Positions 43,250 through 52,599 of a stretch of 64,000 bases of DNA are shown piece by piece (position 1 is the stretch's first letter; each line of letters opens with the position of its first letter). A program made the translations under genes and the position numbers. Origin of the DNA: Alistipes sp. (GTDB lineage: Bacteria > Bacteroidota > Bacteroidia > Bacteroidales > Rikenellaceae); the NCBI GenBank assembly GCA_017555105.1, contig JAFZHB010000008.1, positions 1 through 64,000 of the forward strand, read 5' to 3'. Below the pieces are notes generated by a model. The model saw nothing but the letters and a program-made list of their open reading frames with translations, did no database searches and was not told the DNA's origin.

Positions 43250-43801
43250 TTAGGGTTTCCAGAGAATCTCCTCCACAGCGTAGTGCGTCGTGAGTCGTCG
43301 GCCAAGCTGATAGAAGTAGTCCGAGAGGCGGTTGATCCACGCCTTGGCCTGCAGATCTACGCCCCAACGATGGTCGGCGCGCAAGACGGCACGCTCGGCA
43401 CGGCGGCAAACCGTGCGGCAGATATGACAAGCCGACACCACCTTATTGCCGCCTGGGATCGTAAAGTAGCGAATCGGCTCCACCTCACCTTGCATGCGGT
43501 CGATGGCCTGCTCGAGCCACTTCACCTCGTCTGCGGCGAGCGGCTGTACCTTATCCTTACCACCCTCGCCTACAGCCAGCAGCGCCTCGACGGTCATCAT
43601 CTGCATCAGGATATGGTTCAGTTCCTCGACCCACTGCGAGGCCGTTTCATCCTCGCGCAGCAGATCGGCCAACATAGCCGTGAAGGCCGAGAGCTCATCC
43701 ACCGTACCATAGGCCTCGACGCGCTCGTCGCTCTTGAAGACACGCTCGCCACCAATGAGCGAGGTCATGCCGGCATCGCCCTGTTTTGTGTAGATTTTCA
43801 T
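43250..43801 (-). CDS. Cob(I)alamin adenosyltransferase, PduO type
   Basis: The 183-residue protein transfers adenosyl from ATP to cob(I)alamin to make adenosylcobalamin. Diagnostic parts are the N-terminal KIYTKQGDAGMTSLIGG, VEAYGTVDELSA, and the ATP/cobalamin site FTIPGGNKVVSACHICRTVCRRAER. It is the last gene of a three-gene unit and overlaps the preceding gene by 4 bp. It shows that the organism handles corrinoids, but it is 24 kb from the corrinoid methyltransferase genes and serves AdoCbl enzymes rather than methyl transfer. Confidence 0.94.
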   Translation of the reverse strand: MKIYTKQGDAGMTSLIGGERVFKSDERVEAYGTVDELSAFTAMLADLLREDETASQWVEELNHILMQMMTVEALLAVGEGGKDKVQPLAADEVKWLEQAIDRMQGEVEPIRYFTIPGGNKVVSACHICRTVCRRAERAVLRADHRWGVDLQAKAWINRLSDYFYQLGRRLTTHYAVEEILWKP

Positions 43802-44322
43802 ATCCGATAGTGTTGTTTCGGTAGGTTCGTGTGGGTGAAAAGGAGCAGGTAGGCACGCTGATCGACCGAGGTGCAGGGGTGCTCCTCGATCAGACGCTGC
43901 GTCAGGGCAGCACGCTCACGATCGGCATAGGGGCTCATCACCACCACCGTCTTACCCTGCGAAGCGGCGCGCTGTGCCTGCGCGAGGGTCTCCCCGTCAG
44001 TGAGCGTCGGAGTCAGGATCACCCACTCCCCTGCCGCATCACAGGCATCGAATGCCGGAGCGCTGTAGCCCAGGAATTCTGCCAGATTATGCAACTGAAG
44101 GGCTGCACGGCGAGCCACCCCCCGACGACGCAACTCCTCGTAGAGGGCGCGCTCTTCATTCCAAAAATCGCGACGCATAAATACCTTGCGCACGAGCTGG
44201 TAGACAAAGGGCGAATGCACCCCGTGGCCACGGAAATGGCGCACACGCGCCACCCGATCGGGCAGCGACGCAACGGCATAGAGGCGGCGTTTGAGGTTTC
44301 GTCCCGTGATCTTCATCGGCAT
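43798..44322 (-). CDS. Unknown protein with HGVHSPFVY motif
   Basis: The 174-residue protein begins with a basic segment and the block GHGVHSPFVYQLVRKV, which I recognise from a Bacteroidetes family usually about 240 residues long and related to SAM methyltransferases. Here the length is short and the usual SAM-binding Gly motif is missing, though WVILTPTLTDGE and VVVMSPYADRE could be remnants of Rossmann strands. It is either a reduced family member or a decayed one. It overlaps both neighbours by 1-4 bp, so it is under translational coupling. Confidence 0.65.
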   Translation of the reverse strand: MPMKITGRNLKRRLYAVASLPDRVARVRHFRGHGVHSPFVYQLVRKVFMRRDFWNEERALYEELRRRGVARRAALQLHNLAEFLGYSAPAFDACDAAGEWVILTPTLTDGETLAQAQRAASQGKTVVVMSPYADRERAALTQRLIEEHPCTSVDQRAYLLLFTHTNLPKQHYRI

Positions 44323-45608
44323 TACTGCTTCAAGAGTCCTGCCAAGCGACCCGTAGAGAAGGCGATCTGGAGGTTGTAACCACCCGTATTGGCATCCAGG
44401 TCGAGCACCTCACCGGCAAAGTAGAGGCCGCGCACCTTGAGCGACTCCATCGTGTAGGGGTTCACCTCCTCGCAGCTCACGCCACCGGCCGTCGTTACCG
44501 CATACTCAAACGGAGCATAGTCCGTGATCGGGAAGGTCAAGCCCTTGAGGGTCTTGATCAGGCGGGTGATCTCAACATCGGTCGTCTTCGAGATATAGTT
44601 CTTCGAGTGGATATCCAACTCGCGCGCCAGCGGCATCACCAGCGGTTTGGGCATCAGACGACGCATCAGCTCACCGAAGAACTCGGTCGGCTCCATCGAA
44701 GCAATCTCACGCTTGATGCGCTCCTGCAGGGTCTCCTCGTCGAGTGCCGGCTTCATATCCACAACCAGCTTCACGCTCTTGCCGTCGATCAGTGCATCCA
44801 CCGCATCGCGGCTTACGCGCAGCGCCACAGCACCCTCGATACCGCGCTCCGAGAAGCCAATCTCACCAAACTCCTCACGAGCAACCTCACCGTCGATGTA
44901 GAGCGTGGCGCGGATATTCTTCAGCAGCAGTCCGTGCAGGAACTTCATCTGCGGATGCGAGGTCTTCAGCGGAGTGAGCGAGGGACGCAGGGGCTCGATC
45001 GTGTGCCCCAGGTCAGCAGCAAACGAGTAGCCATCACCCGTCGAGCCCGTAGCGGGATACGACACACCACCCGTGCAGAGGATCACCTGCGAGCACTCCT
45101 CCTTGCGCTCGAAACCGCGCTTGTTGCGGTAGCGCACACCGAAGACACGACCACCGAGGGTCATGATCTCCGTCACGCGCGTCTCGTAGAGGATCTTCAC
45201 GCCCGACTCGACGCAGTACTCCAAGAGTGCATTGGCAATATCCCACGCCTTGCCGCTCTGCGGGAAGACACGCTCGCCACGCTCGATCTCGAGTTTGACA
45301 CCCATACGCTCGAAGAAACGGATGGTTGCGCGGTTGTTGAATTCGGCAAAAGCCTGCTTGAGGAATTCGCGGTTCGTGCGTACATGCTCGAGGAACTCCT
45401 CGGCGGGGCGGGCATTCGTCACATTGCATCGACCTTTACCCGTGATACGCACTTTGCGACCCGATTTCTCCATCTTCTCGAGCAGCAACACACGCTTGCC
45501 CGAACGAGCGGCCGTACCTGCGGCCATCATGCCGGCGGCACCCGCTCCGATGACAATCACATCGTAGGGTTCGCGCTCGACTACAGTTGTTTGGTTGAGT
45601 TCTTCCAT
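44322..45608 (-). CDS. FAD-dependent oxidoreductase, HI0933/BaiN family
   Basis: I start at 45608 (MEELNQTTVVEREPYD), 8 bp after a TATCTTCG -7 box; the upstream TTG extension covers that promoter. The protein has the FAD dinucleotide motif VIGAGAAGMMAAGTAARSG, GRKVRITGKGRCNVTNA, and the C-terminal FAGEVLDLDANTGGYNLQIAFSTG typical of HI0933-like flavoproteins. The physiological substrate is unknown in most bacteria; BaiN acts on bile acid intermediates in clostridia, which should not be extended here. Confidence 0.9.
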   Translation of the reverse strand: MEELNQTTVVEREPYDVIVIGAGAAGMMAAGTAARSGKRVLLLEKMEKSGRKVRITGKGRCNVTNARPAEEFLEHVRTNREFLKQAFAEFNNRATIRFFERMGVKLEIERGERVFPQSGKAWDIANALLEYCVESGVKILYETRVTEIMTLGGRVFGVRYRNKRGFERKEECSQVILCTGGVSYPATGSTGDGYSFAADLGHTIEPLRPSLTPLKTSHPQMKFLHGLLLKNIRATLYIDGEVAREEFGEIGFSERGIEGAVALRVSRDAVDALIDGKSVKLVVDMKPALDEETLQERIKREIASMEPTEFFGELMRRLMPKPLVMPLARELDIHSKNYISKTTDVEITRLIKTLKGLTFPITDYAPFEYAVTTAGGVSCEEVNPYTMESLKVRGLYFAGEVLDLDANTGGYNLQIAFSTGRLAGLLKQ

Positions 45609-45749
45609 AATTGGTGCGAAGATAGTGAAAGTCGAGCGCAATGCCAAAAAAAATGGGCAAAAAGCAACGACGAGAAGAGAAACGACAAAAAGGCGATTTG
45701 GAGAGTTTTTGCCTCCTAGCTAATAAGAAAAAGATACCCCCCCCTAAAT

Positions 45750-45808
45750 CCTAAATTTTTAATTTTGAATTTTGAATTCTACATTTTGCATTGTGCATTG
45801 TGCATTAC
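45750..45808. repeat. Simple-sequence intergenic repeat
   Basis: Tandem TTTTGAAT units are followed by tandem TGCATTG units just past the thioesterase stop. Short AT-rich arrays of this type are scattered through Bacteroidetes genomes. No function can be assigned. Confidence 0.5.
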
Positions 45809-45813
45809 CCCTC

Positions 45814-46290
45814 CTACTCCTCCAACTCGAAGGGGCAGAAATAGAAGTCGGTCAGCGCCTTCTCCTTCGGGAAGCAGTAATAGGTCAGCTCGGCCGAGGT
45901 GCAGACCTCGCCCTCGACACTCAGCGTCACCTCCATCACCGCGAAGGCGCGCTTCTGCTCCTTAAGGCGGCAGCGCAGCTCGAGCGTTGCCTCGGGCGAT
46001 GAGGGCACGAGCTTGCGGAACTTCACATTGAGGTTCGTGGTCATCGCCGCGGTCTGCAGTTTGCGTCCTACCCACCAGCCACCGATCTCGTCGATGAGCG
46101 TCGACTGAATACCGCCGTGGAGCGTGCCGAGCCACCCCTCATAGTCGGGCGAGGGGTGCCAATAGCAGACCACCTCGTCACCATCCTCCCAAAACTCCAT
46201 CTTCAGGCCGTGCGGGTTGGTCGGCGCACAAGCAAAGCAGTTGTAGCCCTTATCCAACAGCGGCAACCACGGATTCTTGATCTTTTTCAT
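45814..46290 (-). CDS. PaaI-type hotdog thioesterase
   Basis: The 158-residue protein has the hotdog pattern with the central helix block GTLHGGIQSTLIDEIGGWW, where His-Gly-Gly and the Asp/Glu form the active site region, and NCFACAPTNPHGLKMEFW near the N-terminus, typical of a PaaI-like subgroup. It would hydrolyse an acyl-CoA; which one is unknown. It follows the beta-galactosidase gene by 15 bp. Confidence 0.85.
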   Translation of the reverse strand: MKKIKNPWLPLLDKGYNCFACAPTNPHGLKMEFWEDGDEVVCYWHPSPDYEGWLGTLHGGIQSTLIDEIGGWWVGRKLQTAAMTTNLNVKFRKLVPSSPEATLELRCRLKEQKRAFAVMEVTLSVEGEVCTSAELTYYCFPKEKALTDFYFCPFELEE

Positions 46291-46305
46291 CTTCTATTTT
46301 CGTTT

Positions 46306-48744
46306 TTATTTCGTTACCTGCAAGGTTAGCATGGCCGGTTTAAGCCCTTTGGCCGACACTTCGACCGTAATCGTTCCACCCTCCGTGCCACTCTCAACGA
46401 GCGCCGTGAGCTGACCACTGAAGAGCTTCATCTGCGGCTCGTGGAAGAGCTCGAGCGAGGTGGGATCTCCGTTGGCCATGGCGCGGAACGCACCTGCGCC
46501 CGAGACCTTCACCTGCACAGTGCGGCTCTCGGTCGGCACGGGGTTACCCTCCCTATCCACGACGCTGACATTGATGTAGGCCAGGTCCTCACCCGTAGCC
46601 TCCAACACTGTGCGATCAGCCTCCAGATGCAACGCATAGGGTTTTCCTGCCGTCACCACACGCTTCTCCATTGCCACAGCACCCGTTTCATCGTAGGCCA
46701 CCACGCGCAGCTCACCTGCCTCGTAGTGCACATCGTTCCACATCAGGCGGTAGCGCTCCAACACATTCCTGGCCTCGGACTTGCTTCTGCGACCCAGGCT
46801 GCGACCATTGAGAAAGAGCTCCGCCTCGGGGTACGAGGTGTAGACAAAGACCGGCGTAACCTCCCCTTCGCGCCCCTTCCAATTCCAATGAGGCAGGATG
46901 TGGAGGGTCGGCGAGTCGGTGCGCCACTGGCTGCGATAGAGCCAGTAGCGATCCTTCGGAATCGATGCCAGGTCGATGATGCCGAACATCGAGGAGTGGT
47001 TCGGCCACGCATCCGTATCGTAGGGAGTCGGCTCACCCAGGTAGTCGAAGCCCGTCCAAACGAATTGACCTATATACCACGGCAGATCATCGTTGGCGGC
47101 AAAGTCTTTATCGGGAATGTTCGACCACGAGCAGTACTCCGTATCGTAGGAGGAGGAGTGGTGATCGGGATAGAGCGCATCGGCCTTCACCTCGACCGGG
47201 AATTGGTAGACGCCGCGCGAGCTAACCGTGGAGCAGGTCTCCGAGCCCAGAACCAAGTTCTGGGGCAGCGTTTCGTAGGCACGCTCGTAGTAGTGTACGC
47301 GGTAGTTGAAGCCCGCCACATCGAGCTGAGCTGCAAAACCGTTCTCCAGCACCGTGGGGAGCTGATCCATGCCACAGGTCACCGGGCGCGTAGGGTCTTC
47401 GCGGTGGCAGATCGACTGCAGCCACTGCGCCACCTTATATCCACCCTCGGTCCATTGGGTCGGCACTTCGTTACCGATCGACCACATCACCACTGAGGGA
47501 TTATTGCGGAAGTGGTGCAGCATCGAGATCATGTCACGCTCGGCCCACTCGTTAAAGTAGCGGTGGTAGCCATTTTTGCACTTGGCCACATCCCACTCGT
47601 CGAAGTTCTCGACCATGACCATCAGACCCAACTCATCGCAGAGCTCGACCAGTTCCTCGGCGGGCATATTGTGTGCCGTGCGTACCGCATCGCAACCCAT
47701 CTCTTTGAGCATGACGAGCTGGCGACGAATCGCAGCACGGTTGACAGCCGCCCCCAACGGACCGAGGTCGTGGTGGAGGCACACACCCTTGAATTTACGC
47801 TGCTCGCCATTGAGGAAGAAGCCCTTATCGGCACGCACCTCGACGGAGCGAATACCAAATCGCATCGTGTAGCAATCCTGTAGCTGATCGTTGTAAAACA
47901 CCTTTGTTTCAGCCGTATAGAGTGCAGGGGTTTCGGGCGACCAAAGTTGCGGATGATCCACCGTCAGGTGCTGCTCGACGGGCATGCCGTAGTGGATCTT
48001 TCTCAGGTCGTTCTTCTCGGCCACCACCTCGCCAGCAGCGTTGCGGATGGTCGTCAGCAGACGCACACGCTCGTTATCGGCTACCCCCTCGATCTTGCTC
48101 TTCAGCGTTACCGAAGCGTACTCTTTGCTTACATAGGGGGTTGTGAGGTAGGTACCCCAGACGGGGATATGCACCTTTGGCAGGGTGAGCTGGCGCACCT
48201 TGCGGTAGAGACCCGCACCCGGATACCAGCGCGACGACTGCTCGCGGTTCTCGAGCTGCACAGCCAGACGATTCTCCCCCGCCACGGCCGTCTCGGTCAC
48301 ATCGCACCAGAAGGCATTGTAGCCATAGGGCCAGAAGCAGACCTCGCGGTCGTTGAGAAAGACACGCGCCTCGCTCATCGCGCCATCGAAGAGGAGGATC
48401 GTGCGCTGCTCATCTTGTTTATCAATGTGAATGGTGGTGCGATATGCACCCTTACCGGCATAGGGCAGACCACCCGTGCGGCCGGTCTTCTCGGTAGCGA
48501 TGCGCTCGAAGTTCTGCACCACGGCTACCCTCTGCAGGTCGTGTTCGCGCGAGAAGGGGCCACAGATTGCCCAATCATGGGGTACGCGCACCTGCTGCCA
48601 GCCATCGACGGCCTCCATCTGGTGATCGCGTCGGAACTCCCACACGCGCAACTCCTCTACCCTTCTTGTCGGCTCGGCAGCAAGACTCCATACACACGGA
48701 AGGGCCGCCAATGCCAAGCAGATCTGTCTCCAATATCGTTTCAT
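46306..48744 (-). CDS. Exported GH2 beta-galactosidase
   Basis: The 812-residue protein has a signal peptide (to about LAAEPTR), the GH2 sugar-binding, immunoglobulin-like and TIM-barrel domains, and a C-terminal DUF4982/Ig-like region. The acid/base is Glu426 in SIGNEV and the nucleophile is Glu502 in LGSETCS. The block CLHHDLGPLGAAVN is common among Bacteroidetes beta-galactosidases. A likely substrate is beta-galactan or a galactoside side chain, consistent with galactokinase nearby. GH2 also includes beta-glucuronidases and mannosidases, so the specificity is moderate. A TATATTTA -7 box lies at 48771-48778. Confidence 0.88.
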   Translation of the reverse strand: MKRYWRQICLALAALPCVWSLAAEPTRRVEELRVWEFRRDHQMEAVDGWQQVRVPHDWAICGPFSREHDLQRVAVVQNFERIATEKTGRTGGLPYAGKGAYRTTIHIDKQDEQRTILLFDGAMSEARVFLNDREVCFWPYGYNAFWCDVTETAVAGENRLAVQLENREQSSRWYPGAGLYRKVRQLTLPKVHIPVWGTYLTTPYVSKEYASVTLKSKIEGVADNERVRLLTTIRNAAGEVVAEKNDLRKIHYGMPVEQHLTVDHPQLWSPETPALYTAETKVFYNDQLQDCYTMRFGIRSVEVRADKGFFLNGEQRKFKGVCLHHDLGPLGAAVNRAAIRRQLVMLKEMGCDAVRTAHNMPAEELVELCDELGLMVMVENFDEWDVAKCKNGYHRYFNEWAERDMISMLHHFRNNPSVVMWSIGNEVPTQWTEGGYKVAQWLQSICHREDPTRPVTCGMDQLPTVLENGFAAQLDVAGFNYRVHYYERAYETLPQNLVLGSETCSTVSSRGVYQFPVEVKADALYPDHHSSSYDTEYCSWSNIPDKDFAANDDLPWYIGQFVWTGFDYLGEPTPYDTDAWPNHSSMFGIIDLASIPKDRYWLYRSQWRTDSPTLHILPHWNWKGREGEVTPVFVYTSYPEAELFLNGRSLGRRSKSEARNVLERYRLMWNDVHYEAGELRVVAYDETGAVAMEKRVVTAGKPYALHLEADRTVLEATGEDLAYINVSVVDREGNPVPTESRTVQVKVSGAGAFRAMANGDPTSLELFHEPQMKLFSGQLTALVESGTEGGTITVEVSAKGLKPAMLTLQVTK

Positions 48745-48854
48745 AGCGATTCGTTTTTCCTATTTAGTGGTAAATATACAAAAAAAACGATCGCAACGCA
48801 AAGAATCTGCGCTAAATTGCTCCTGCATCACCCACTTTGCCGCGAGGTTGTCGC

Positions 48855-49373
48855 CTACGCAAGCAGCTTCTCGAAGGCCAGAAAGGGTTCGCCCTCGATC
48901 CGAATCGAGCCACAGGGTTGATAACCCAAGCGCTCCAGCAGCCGCTGCATAATATGGTTCTCGGCACGGGTATCCACGCGGATACTCCGAAAACCTGATG
49001 CCGTGGCCTCCTGCTCCACACGCTCCATCCACCGACGCGCTACGCCGCAACCCACCGCCACCTCGGCCACGCAGAGGCGGTGCAAGACCAGATACTCCTC
49101 GTCTGCCGTCAACCACGCCCCCTCGATCACTGCATAGGTAGGCTCACCCGTCGTCACCAGGGCTCCATAGGCCACCACCCGATCGTCCGTGCAGAGCAGA
49201 CGCCCCCGACCGAGGCGAAGATCCTCGGCCAGGATCTCCGTGTCGGGATACCCCTGTTGCCACTGATCGATGCCCGCCTTGGCCAGACGCCGCACCGCCC
49301 CCGCCACGATGGATTGCACAGCGGGAAGATCGCTCGGTTGGGCGACTCGATAGATGAGATGATCGTATTGCAT
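48855..49373 (-). CDS. GNAT family acetyltransferase
   Basis: I start at 49373 (MQYDHLIYRVAQPSD); upstream in-frame codons overlap a TATCTTTG -7 box at 49378-49385. The 172-residue protein has the GNAT acetyl-CoA site as VLHRLCVAEVAVGCGVARRW and the end strand FRSIRVDTRAENHIM. Only 4 bp separate the -7 box and the ATG, so the mRNA is probably leaderless. Substrate unknown. Confidence 0.85.
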   Translation of the reverse strand: MQYDHLIYRVAQPSDLPAVQSIVAGAVRRLAKAGIDQWQQGYPDTEILAEDLRLGRGRLLCTDDRVVAYGALVTTGEPTYAVIEGAWLTADEEYLVLHRLCVAEVAVGCGVARRWMERVEQEATASGFRSIRVDTRAENHIMQRLLERLGYQPCGSIRIEGEPFLAFEKLLA

Positions 49374-49460
49374 AGTGCAAAGATAGCGCACCGAAGGCGC
49401 ATTTGAGCTCAAAAGAGCGAAATTCATCAGAAAAGTTTGCCGGATTCCCATTTATTTCGC

Positions 49461-49468
49461 TACCTTCG
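49461..49468 (+). promoter_or_regulatory. -7 box of galK
   Basis: TACCTTCG, one change from consensus, with TTTG 21 bp upstream (49436-49439). It lies 28 bp before the galK ATG. Confidence 0.55.
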
Positions 49469-49496
49469 TGTGTAGAATTCCAACAAAAGCAATTTT

Positions 49497-50633
49497 ATGA
49501 AAAATATGCAGACGCAAGTGTGCGAAACATTCGCAGCACGCTACGGTGAGGGTGGTCAACTCTTCGCATCGCCCGGTCGCATCAACCTGATCGGCGAGCA
49601 CACCGACTACAACGGCGGATTTGTCTTCCCGGGTGCAGTCGACAAGGGAATCGTGGCTGCCATTCGCCCCAACCATACCAACCAATGCCGAGTCTACGCC
49701 ATCGATATGCAGGAGGAGGCTCTCTTTGGTCTTACGGAGGAGGAGCGCCCCATCCCGTCGTGGGCCTTCTACATCTTTGGTGTGAGTCGTGAGTTGCAGA
49801 AGCGCGGCGGTCAGGTGGGTGGTTTCGATGCAGTCTTTGCTGGCAATGTACCCCTCGGTGCAGGCATGTCGTCGTCGGCCGCTCTGGAGTCGGTCTTCGC
49901 CTTTGCTTTGAACGAGCTCTTTGGATGTGGTGTCGACAAGTTCGAGTTGGCTCGCGTAGGTCAGTCGACCGAGCACAACTACTGCGGCGTGAAGTGTGGC
50001 ATCATGGATCAGTTTGCCTCCGTCTTTGGCAAGGAGGGGTGTCTGATGCGTCTCGATTGCCGCTCGATGGAGTACGCCTACTTCCCCTTCCGCCCTGCGG
50101 GCTATCGCCTCTTCCTCTTGGATTCGCGCGTAAAGCATCAGCTGACCGGCTCGCCCTACAACGACCGTCGTCTCTCGTGTGAGCATGTCGCCAAGGTGCT
50201 CGGCCAAGAGTTCCTGCGCGGCGCCACGATGGAACAACTGGAGGCCGTGCGCGGTGAGATCTCGGAGGAGGACTACAAGCGTGCTCGCTATGTCATCGGC
50301 GAGGAGAGCCGCGTGCTCGATGTCTGCGAGGCTTTGGAGCAGGGCGACTACGAGCGTGTCGGCAAGCGCATGTACGAGACGCACTGGGGCATGTCGCACG
50401 ACTATGAGGTCTCGTGCGAGGAGCTCGACTTCCTGGTCGAGGTAGCCGAGGCGTGTGGTGTGAGCGGCTCGCGCATCATGGGTGGCGGCTTTGGTGGCTG
50501 CACGATCAACCTCGTGAAGGAGGAGCTCTACGATGCGTTCGTCGCGAAGGCAAAAGAGGCCTTTGCCGCGCGCTACGGCCACGAGCCGATGGTCTACAAT
50601 GTGGTGATCTCCGACGGTGCTCGCCGCTTGTAA
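49497..50633 (+). CDS. galK: Galactokinase
   Basis: The 378-residue GHMP kinase phosphorylates galactose at C1, the first step of the Leloir pathway. It has the galactokinase signature GRINLIGEHTDYNGG, the ATP loop PLGAGMSSSAAL, and motif 3 GGGFGGCT. An internal alternative start (MQTQVCETF) lies three codons in. It is alone on its strand with a promoter and a terminator. Its substrate may come from the GH2 enzyme encoded nearby. Confidence 0.96.
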   Translation: MKNMQTQVCETFAARYGEGGQLFASPGRINLIGEHTDYNGGFVFPGAVDKGIVAAIRPNHTNQCRVYAIDMQEEALFGLTEEERPIPSWAFYIFGVSRELQKRGGQVGGFDAVFAGNVPLGAGMSSSAALESVFAFALNELFGCGVDKFELARVGQSTEHNYCGVKCGIMDQFASVFGKEGCLMRLDCRSMEYAYFPFRPAGYRLFLLDSRVKHQLTGSPYNDRRLSCEHVAKVLGQEFLRGATMEQLEAVRGEISEEDYKRARYVIGEESRVLDVCEALEQGDYERVGKRMYETHWGMSHDYEVSCEELDFLVEVAEACGVSGSRIMGGGFGGCTINLVKEELYDAFVAKAKEAFAARYGHEPMVYNVVISDGARRL

Positions 50634-50649
50634 CAGCAGAGATTCAACA

Positions 50650-50681
50650 AAAAAAACCGAGGCTCAACACCTCGGTTTTTT
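50650..50681 (+). terminator. Bidirectional terminator between galK and an acetyltransferase gene
   Basis: AAAACCGAGG/CCTCGGTTTT stem flanked by A and T runs, placed between convergent genes. Confidence 0.92.
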
Positions 50682-50688
50682 GCTGCAA

Positions 50689-51207
50689 TTACAAGATGCG
50701 TTGCAGCGTCCATTCATCTTCCCAACCATCGACACGGCGCAGCCAGTCGCGTTTCAGGCCGATAGCCTCGAAACCGCACGCATGAAAGAGGCCGAGGCTC
50801 GCGCTATTGCCGGCAGCCACATTGCACCATAACTGATGCAACCCCAGCACCTCGCGCCCATAGCGGCAGAGCGTCTCTATGGCATCGCGGGCGTAACCTC
50901 GGCGGCGATCCTCCTCATCGGCGATCAGAATACCTATTCCCGCACGATCGTTCATCGGATCAAACCCGAAAAGATCAACTGCACCCACGGCACACCCCTC
51001 CTCATTCTCAATCATGAAGCGCTGCTGCCCCGTCTGCACCACAGAAAACTGCTGCTCCTCCAAGAAACGACGCAAGGTGTGGCGCGAGAAGGGTACGAGC
51101 GTACCGCTCACCTCCCACACCTCGGAATCATTCTCCCAGCGGTACATCAATTCGATATCCTCCGGCTCGACCGCGCGCAGGCGTATCTTTGCTCCCTCGA
51201 TATGCAT
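50689..51207 (-). CDS. GNAT acetyltransferase, RimJ/RimL or SpeG type
   Basis: The 172-residue protein begins with the RimL-like IRLRAVEPEDIELMYRWEND, has the acetyl-CoA pyrophosphate loop DRRRGYARDAIETLC, and the asparagine/serine block GNSASLGLFHACGFE. Related enzymes acetylate ribosomal protein N-termini or polyamines. It follows the ROK gene by 1 bp, so the two are co-transcribed. Confidence 0.85.
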   Translation of the reverse strand: MHIEGAKIRLRAVEPEDIELMYRWENDSEVWEVSGTLVPFSRHTLRRFLEEQQFSVVQTGQQRFMIENEEGCAVGAVDLFGFDPMNDRAGIGILIADEEDRRRGYARDAIETLCRYGREVLGLHQLWCNVAAGNSASLGLFHACGFEAIGLKRDWLRRVDGWEDEWTLQRIL

Positions 51208-51208
51208 C

Positions 51209-52438
51209 TTACAAGCCGATGATCTTGTTGCGGATCAACATTGCTACACCCCAAGCGCCAGCGTTCTCCGCCATCTTCGAGAGACGGAACTTCGTATCCT
51301 TATACACCAGGTTGAGCGAATACTTGTTCGTCGACGACTTCAGGGGGAGCATCAGGTAGTCACCCGCCGCGGCAAGGTTACCTCCCACAATTACCGTCTC
51401 GGGGTTGAAGATGTTGATCAGGAAGGCAACCGCCTTGCCCACCTTCTCGCCCGCCTCCTCAATCAGCTCGATCGAGAGGTTGTCGTCGTTCTTCGCTGCT
51501 GCGATGATGTCGTCGATGTGAATGCTCTTCTGGCGGGCATACTGCTCGCGCAGGATCGTGTTCACGCCCTGCTCGATCTCGCGACACATCTTATCCTCGA
51601 TGGCGATACCCGAAACCTCGGTCTCCAAACACCCCTTCTTACCACACGAGCAGATAATCTCGTTATCGAAGAAGGGAATATGACCAAACTCGCCCGCAAA
51701 ACCACTCTTACCGTAGTAGAGCTTACCATCCATCACAATACCGATGGCCACACCTCGACCCAGGTGGAGGTAGATCACATTGCTCTCATCCTTCGCCTTG
51801 CCACAGGTGTACTCCGCATAGCAGCGGGCACGCGTATCGTTCTCAATCAAGACATGCAGGCCGATACGCTCCTCCAAACTTTCACGCAACGAGTGCTCCG
51901 ACGAGGTGAAATACTTGTAGCTGCGTCCCGTATCAGGGTTGACACGACCCACCAAGCAGAGACCCATACCGAGGATCTTATCGCGATCGACGCCACACGA
52001 GTTGATAAACTGCTCTGTCGACTGGCAGATGCGCTCGAAGCATTGCGGACGATCCTGCAACTCGAAGGTGGGATCCGACTCCTCCACGATGATGTTATTT
52101 TGCAGGTCGGTGATCACAAAACAGATATTATCGCGTCCGACATAGACACCGGCAAAATAGATGGCCGAATTAGCTAAACCAAAGATATTCGGACGGCGGC
52201 CGCCCGGGGTCTCCACCTTGCCCAAATCGGTGACGATGTTCTCCTCGACGAGCTCCTGAACGAGCTTCGTGATGGTCGGAACGCTGATGTGCAACTCCTT
52301 CGTAAGCTCGGAGAGGGTCGATTCGCCATGGACAGCCATGTGCGCAATGATGTTGCGTTTGATGATGCTATTCTTGTGGGTCACACCCTTTACAGCGTCT
52401 TCTTCGTGCTTGACGAAAAATTCAGTCAACGAGGTCAT
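51209..52438 (-). CDS. ROK family transcriptional regulator (NagC/XylR-like)
   Basis: The 409-residue protein has an N-terminal winged helix (about 20-85; LSELTKELHISVPTITKLVQELVEE) and a ROK sugar-binding domain with the zinc motif CSCGKKGCLE and the glucokinase-like GHIPFFD and VIVGGNL blocks. It would repress sugar genes in response to a free sugar. It is 2 kb from galK and the beta-galactosidase gene, which are plausible targets, but no operator is identified. The 52439-52548 upstream DNA is very AT-rich. Confidence 0.9.
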   Translation of the reverse strand: MTSLTEFFVKHEEDAVKGVTHKNSIIKRNIIAHMAVHGESTLSELTKELHISVPTITKLVQELVEENIVTDLGKVETPGGRRPNIFGLANSAIYFAGVYVGRDNICFVITDLQNNIIVEESDPTFELQDRPQCFERICQSTEQFINSCGVDRDKILGMGLCLVGRVNPDTGRSYKYFTSSEHSLRESLEERIGLHVLIENDTRARCYAEYTCGKAKDESNVIYLHLGRGVAIGIVMDGKLYYGKSGFAGEFGHIPFFDNEIICSCGKKGCLETEVSGIAIEDKMCREIEQGVNTILREQYARQKSIHIDDIIAAAKNDDNLSIELIEEAGEKVGKAVAFLINIFNPETVIVGGNLAAAGDYLMLPLKSSTNKYSLNLVYKDTKFRLSKMAENAGAWGVAMLIRNKIIGL

Positions 52439-52548
52439 AATTCTAGTGATTTTTTAAGATCACTACAAATATAGAGACAATATTAAAAAATTACAATAAT
52501 TATTTGCGAAATTATTAAATAATTTCTTCAATAATTTACAAAATAATA

Positions 52549-52577
52549 GGGAATGAGTTGATTTTCAACCCATTCCC
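52549..52577 (-). terminator. Terminator after fabD
   Basis: GGGAATGAGTTGA pairs with TCAACCCATTCCC (one G-C/A mismatch), followed by an AT-rich run on the minus strand, 22 bp past the fabD stop. Confidence 0.7.
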
Positions 52578-52599
52578 TACACTTACAATTCGTCGTCTA

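Noticed and set aside
43250..43801. Cobalamin adenosyltransferase as part of the corrinoid demethylation system
   Set aside because: It makes adenosylcobalamin, is 24 kb away and is co-transcribed with unrelated genes. Methyl transfer does not need it.
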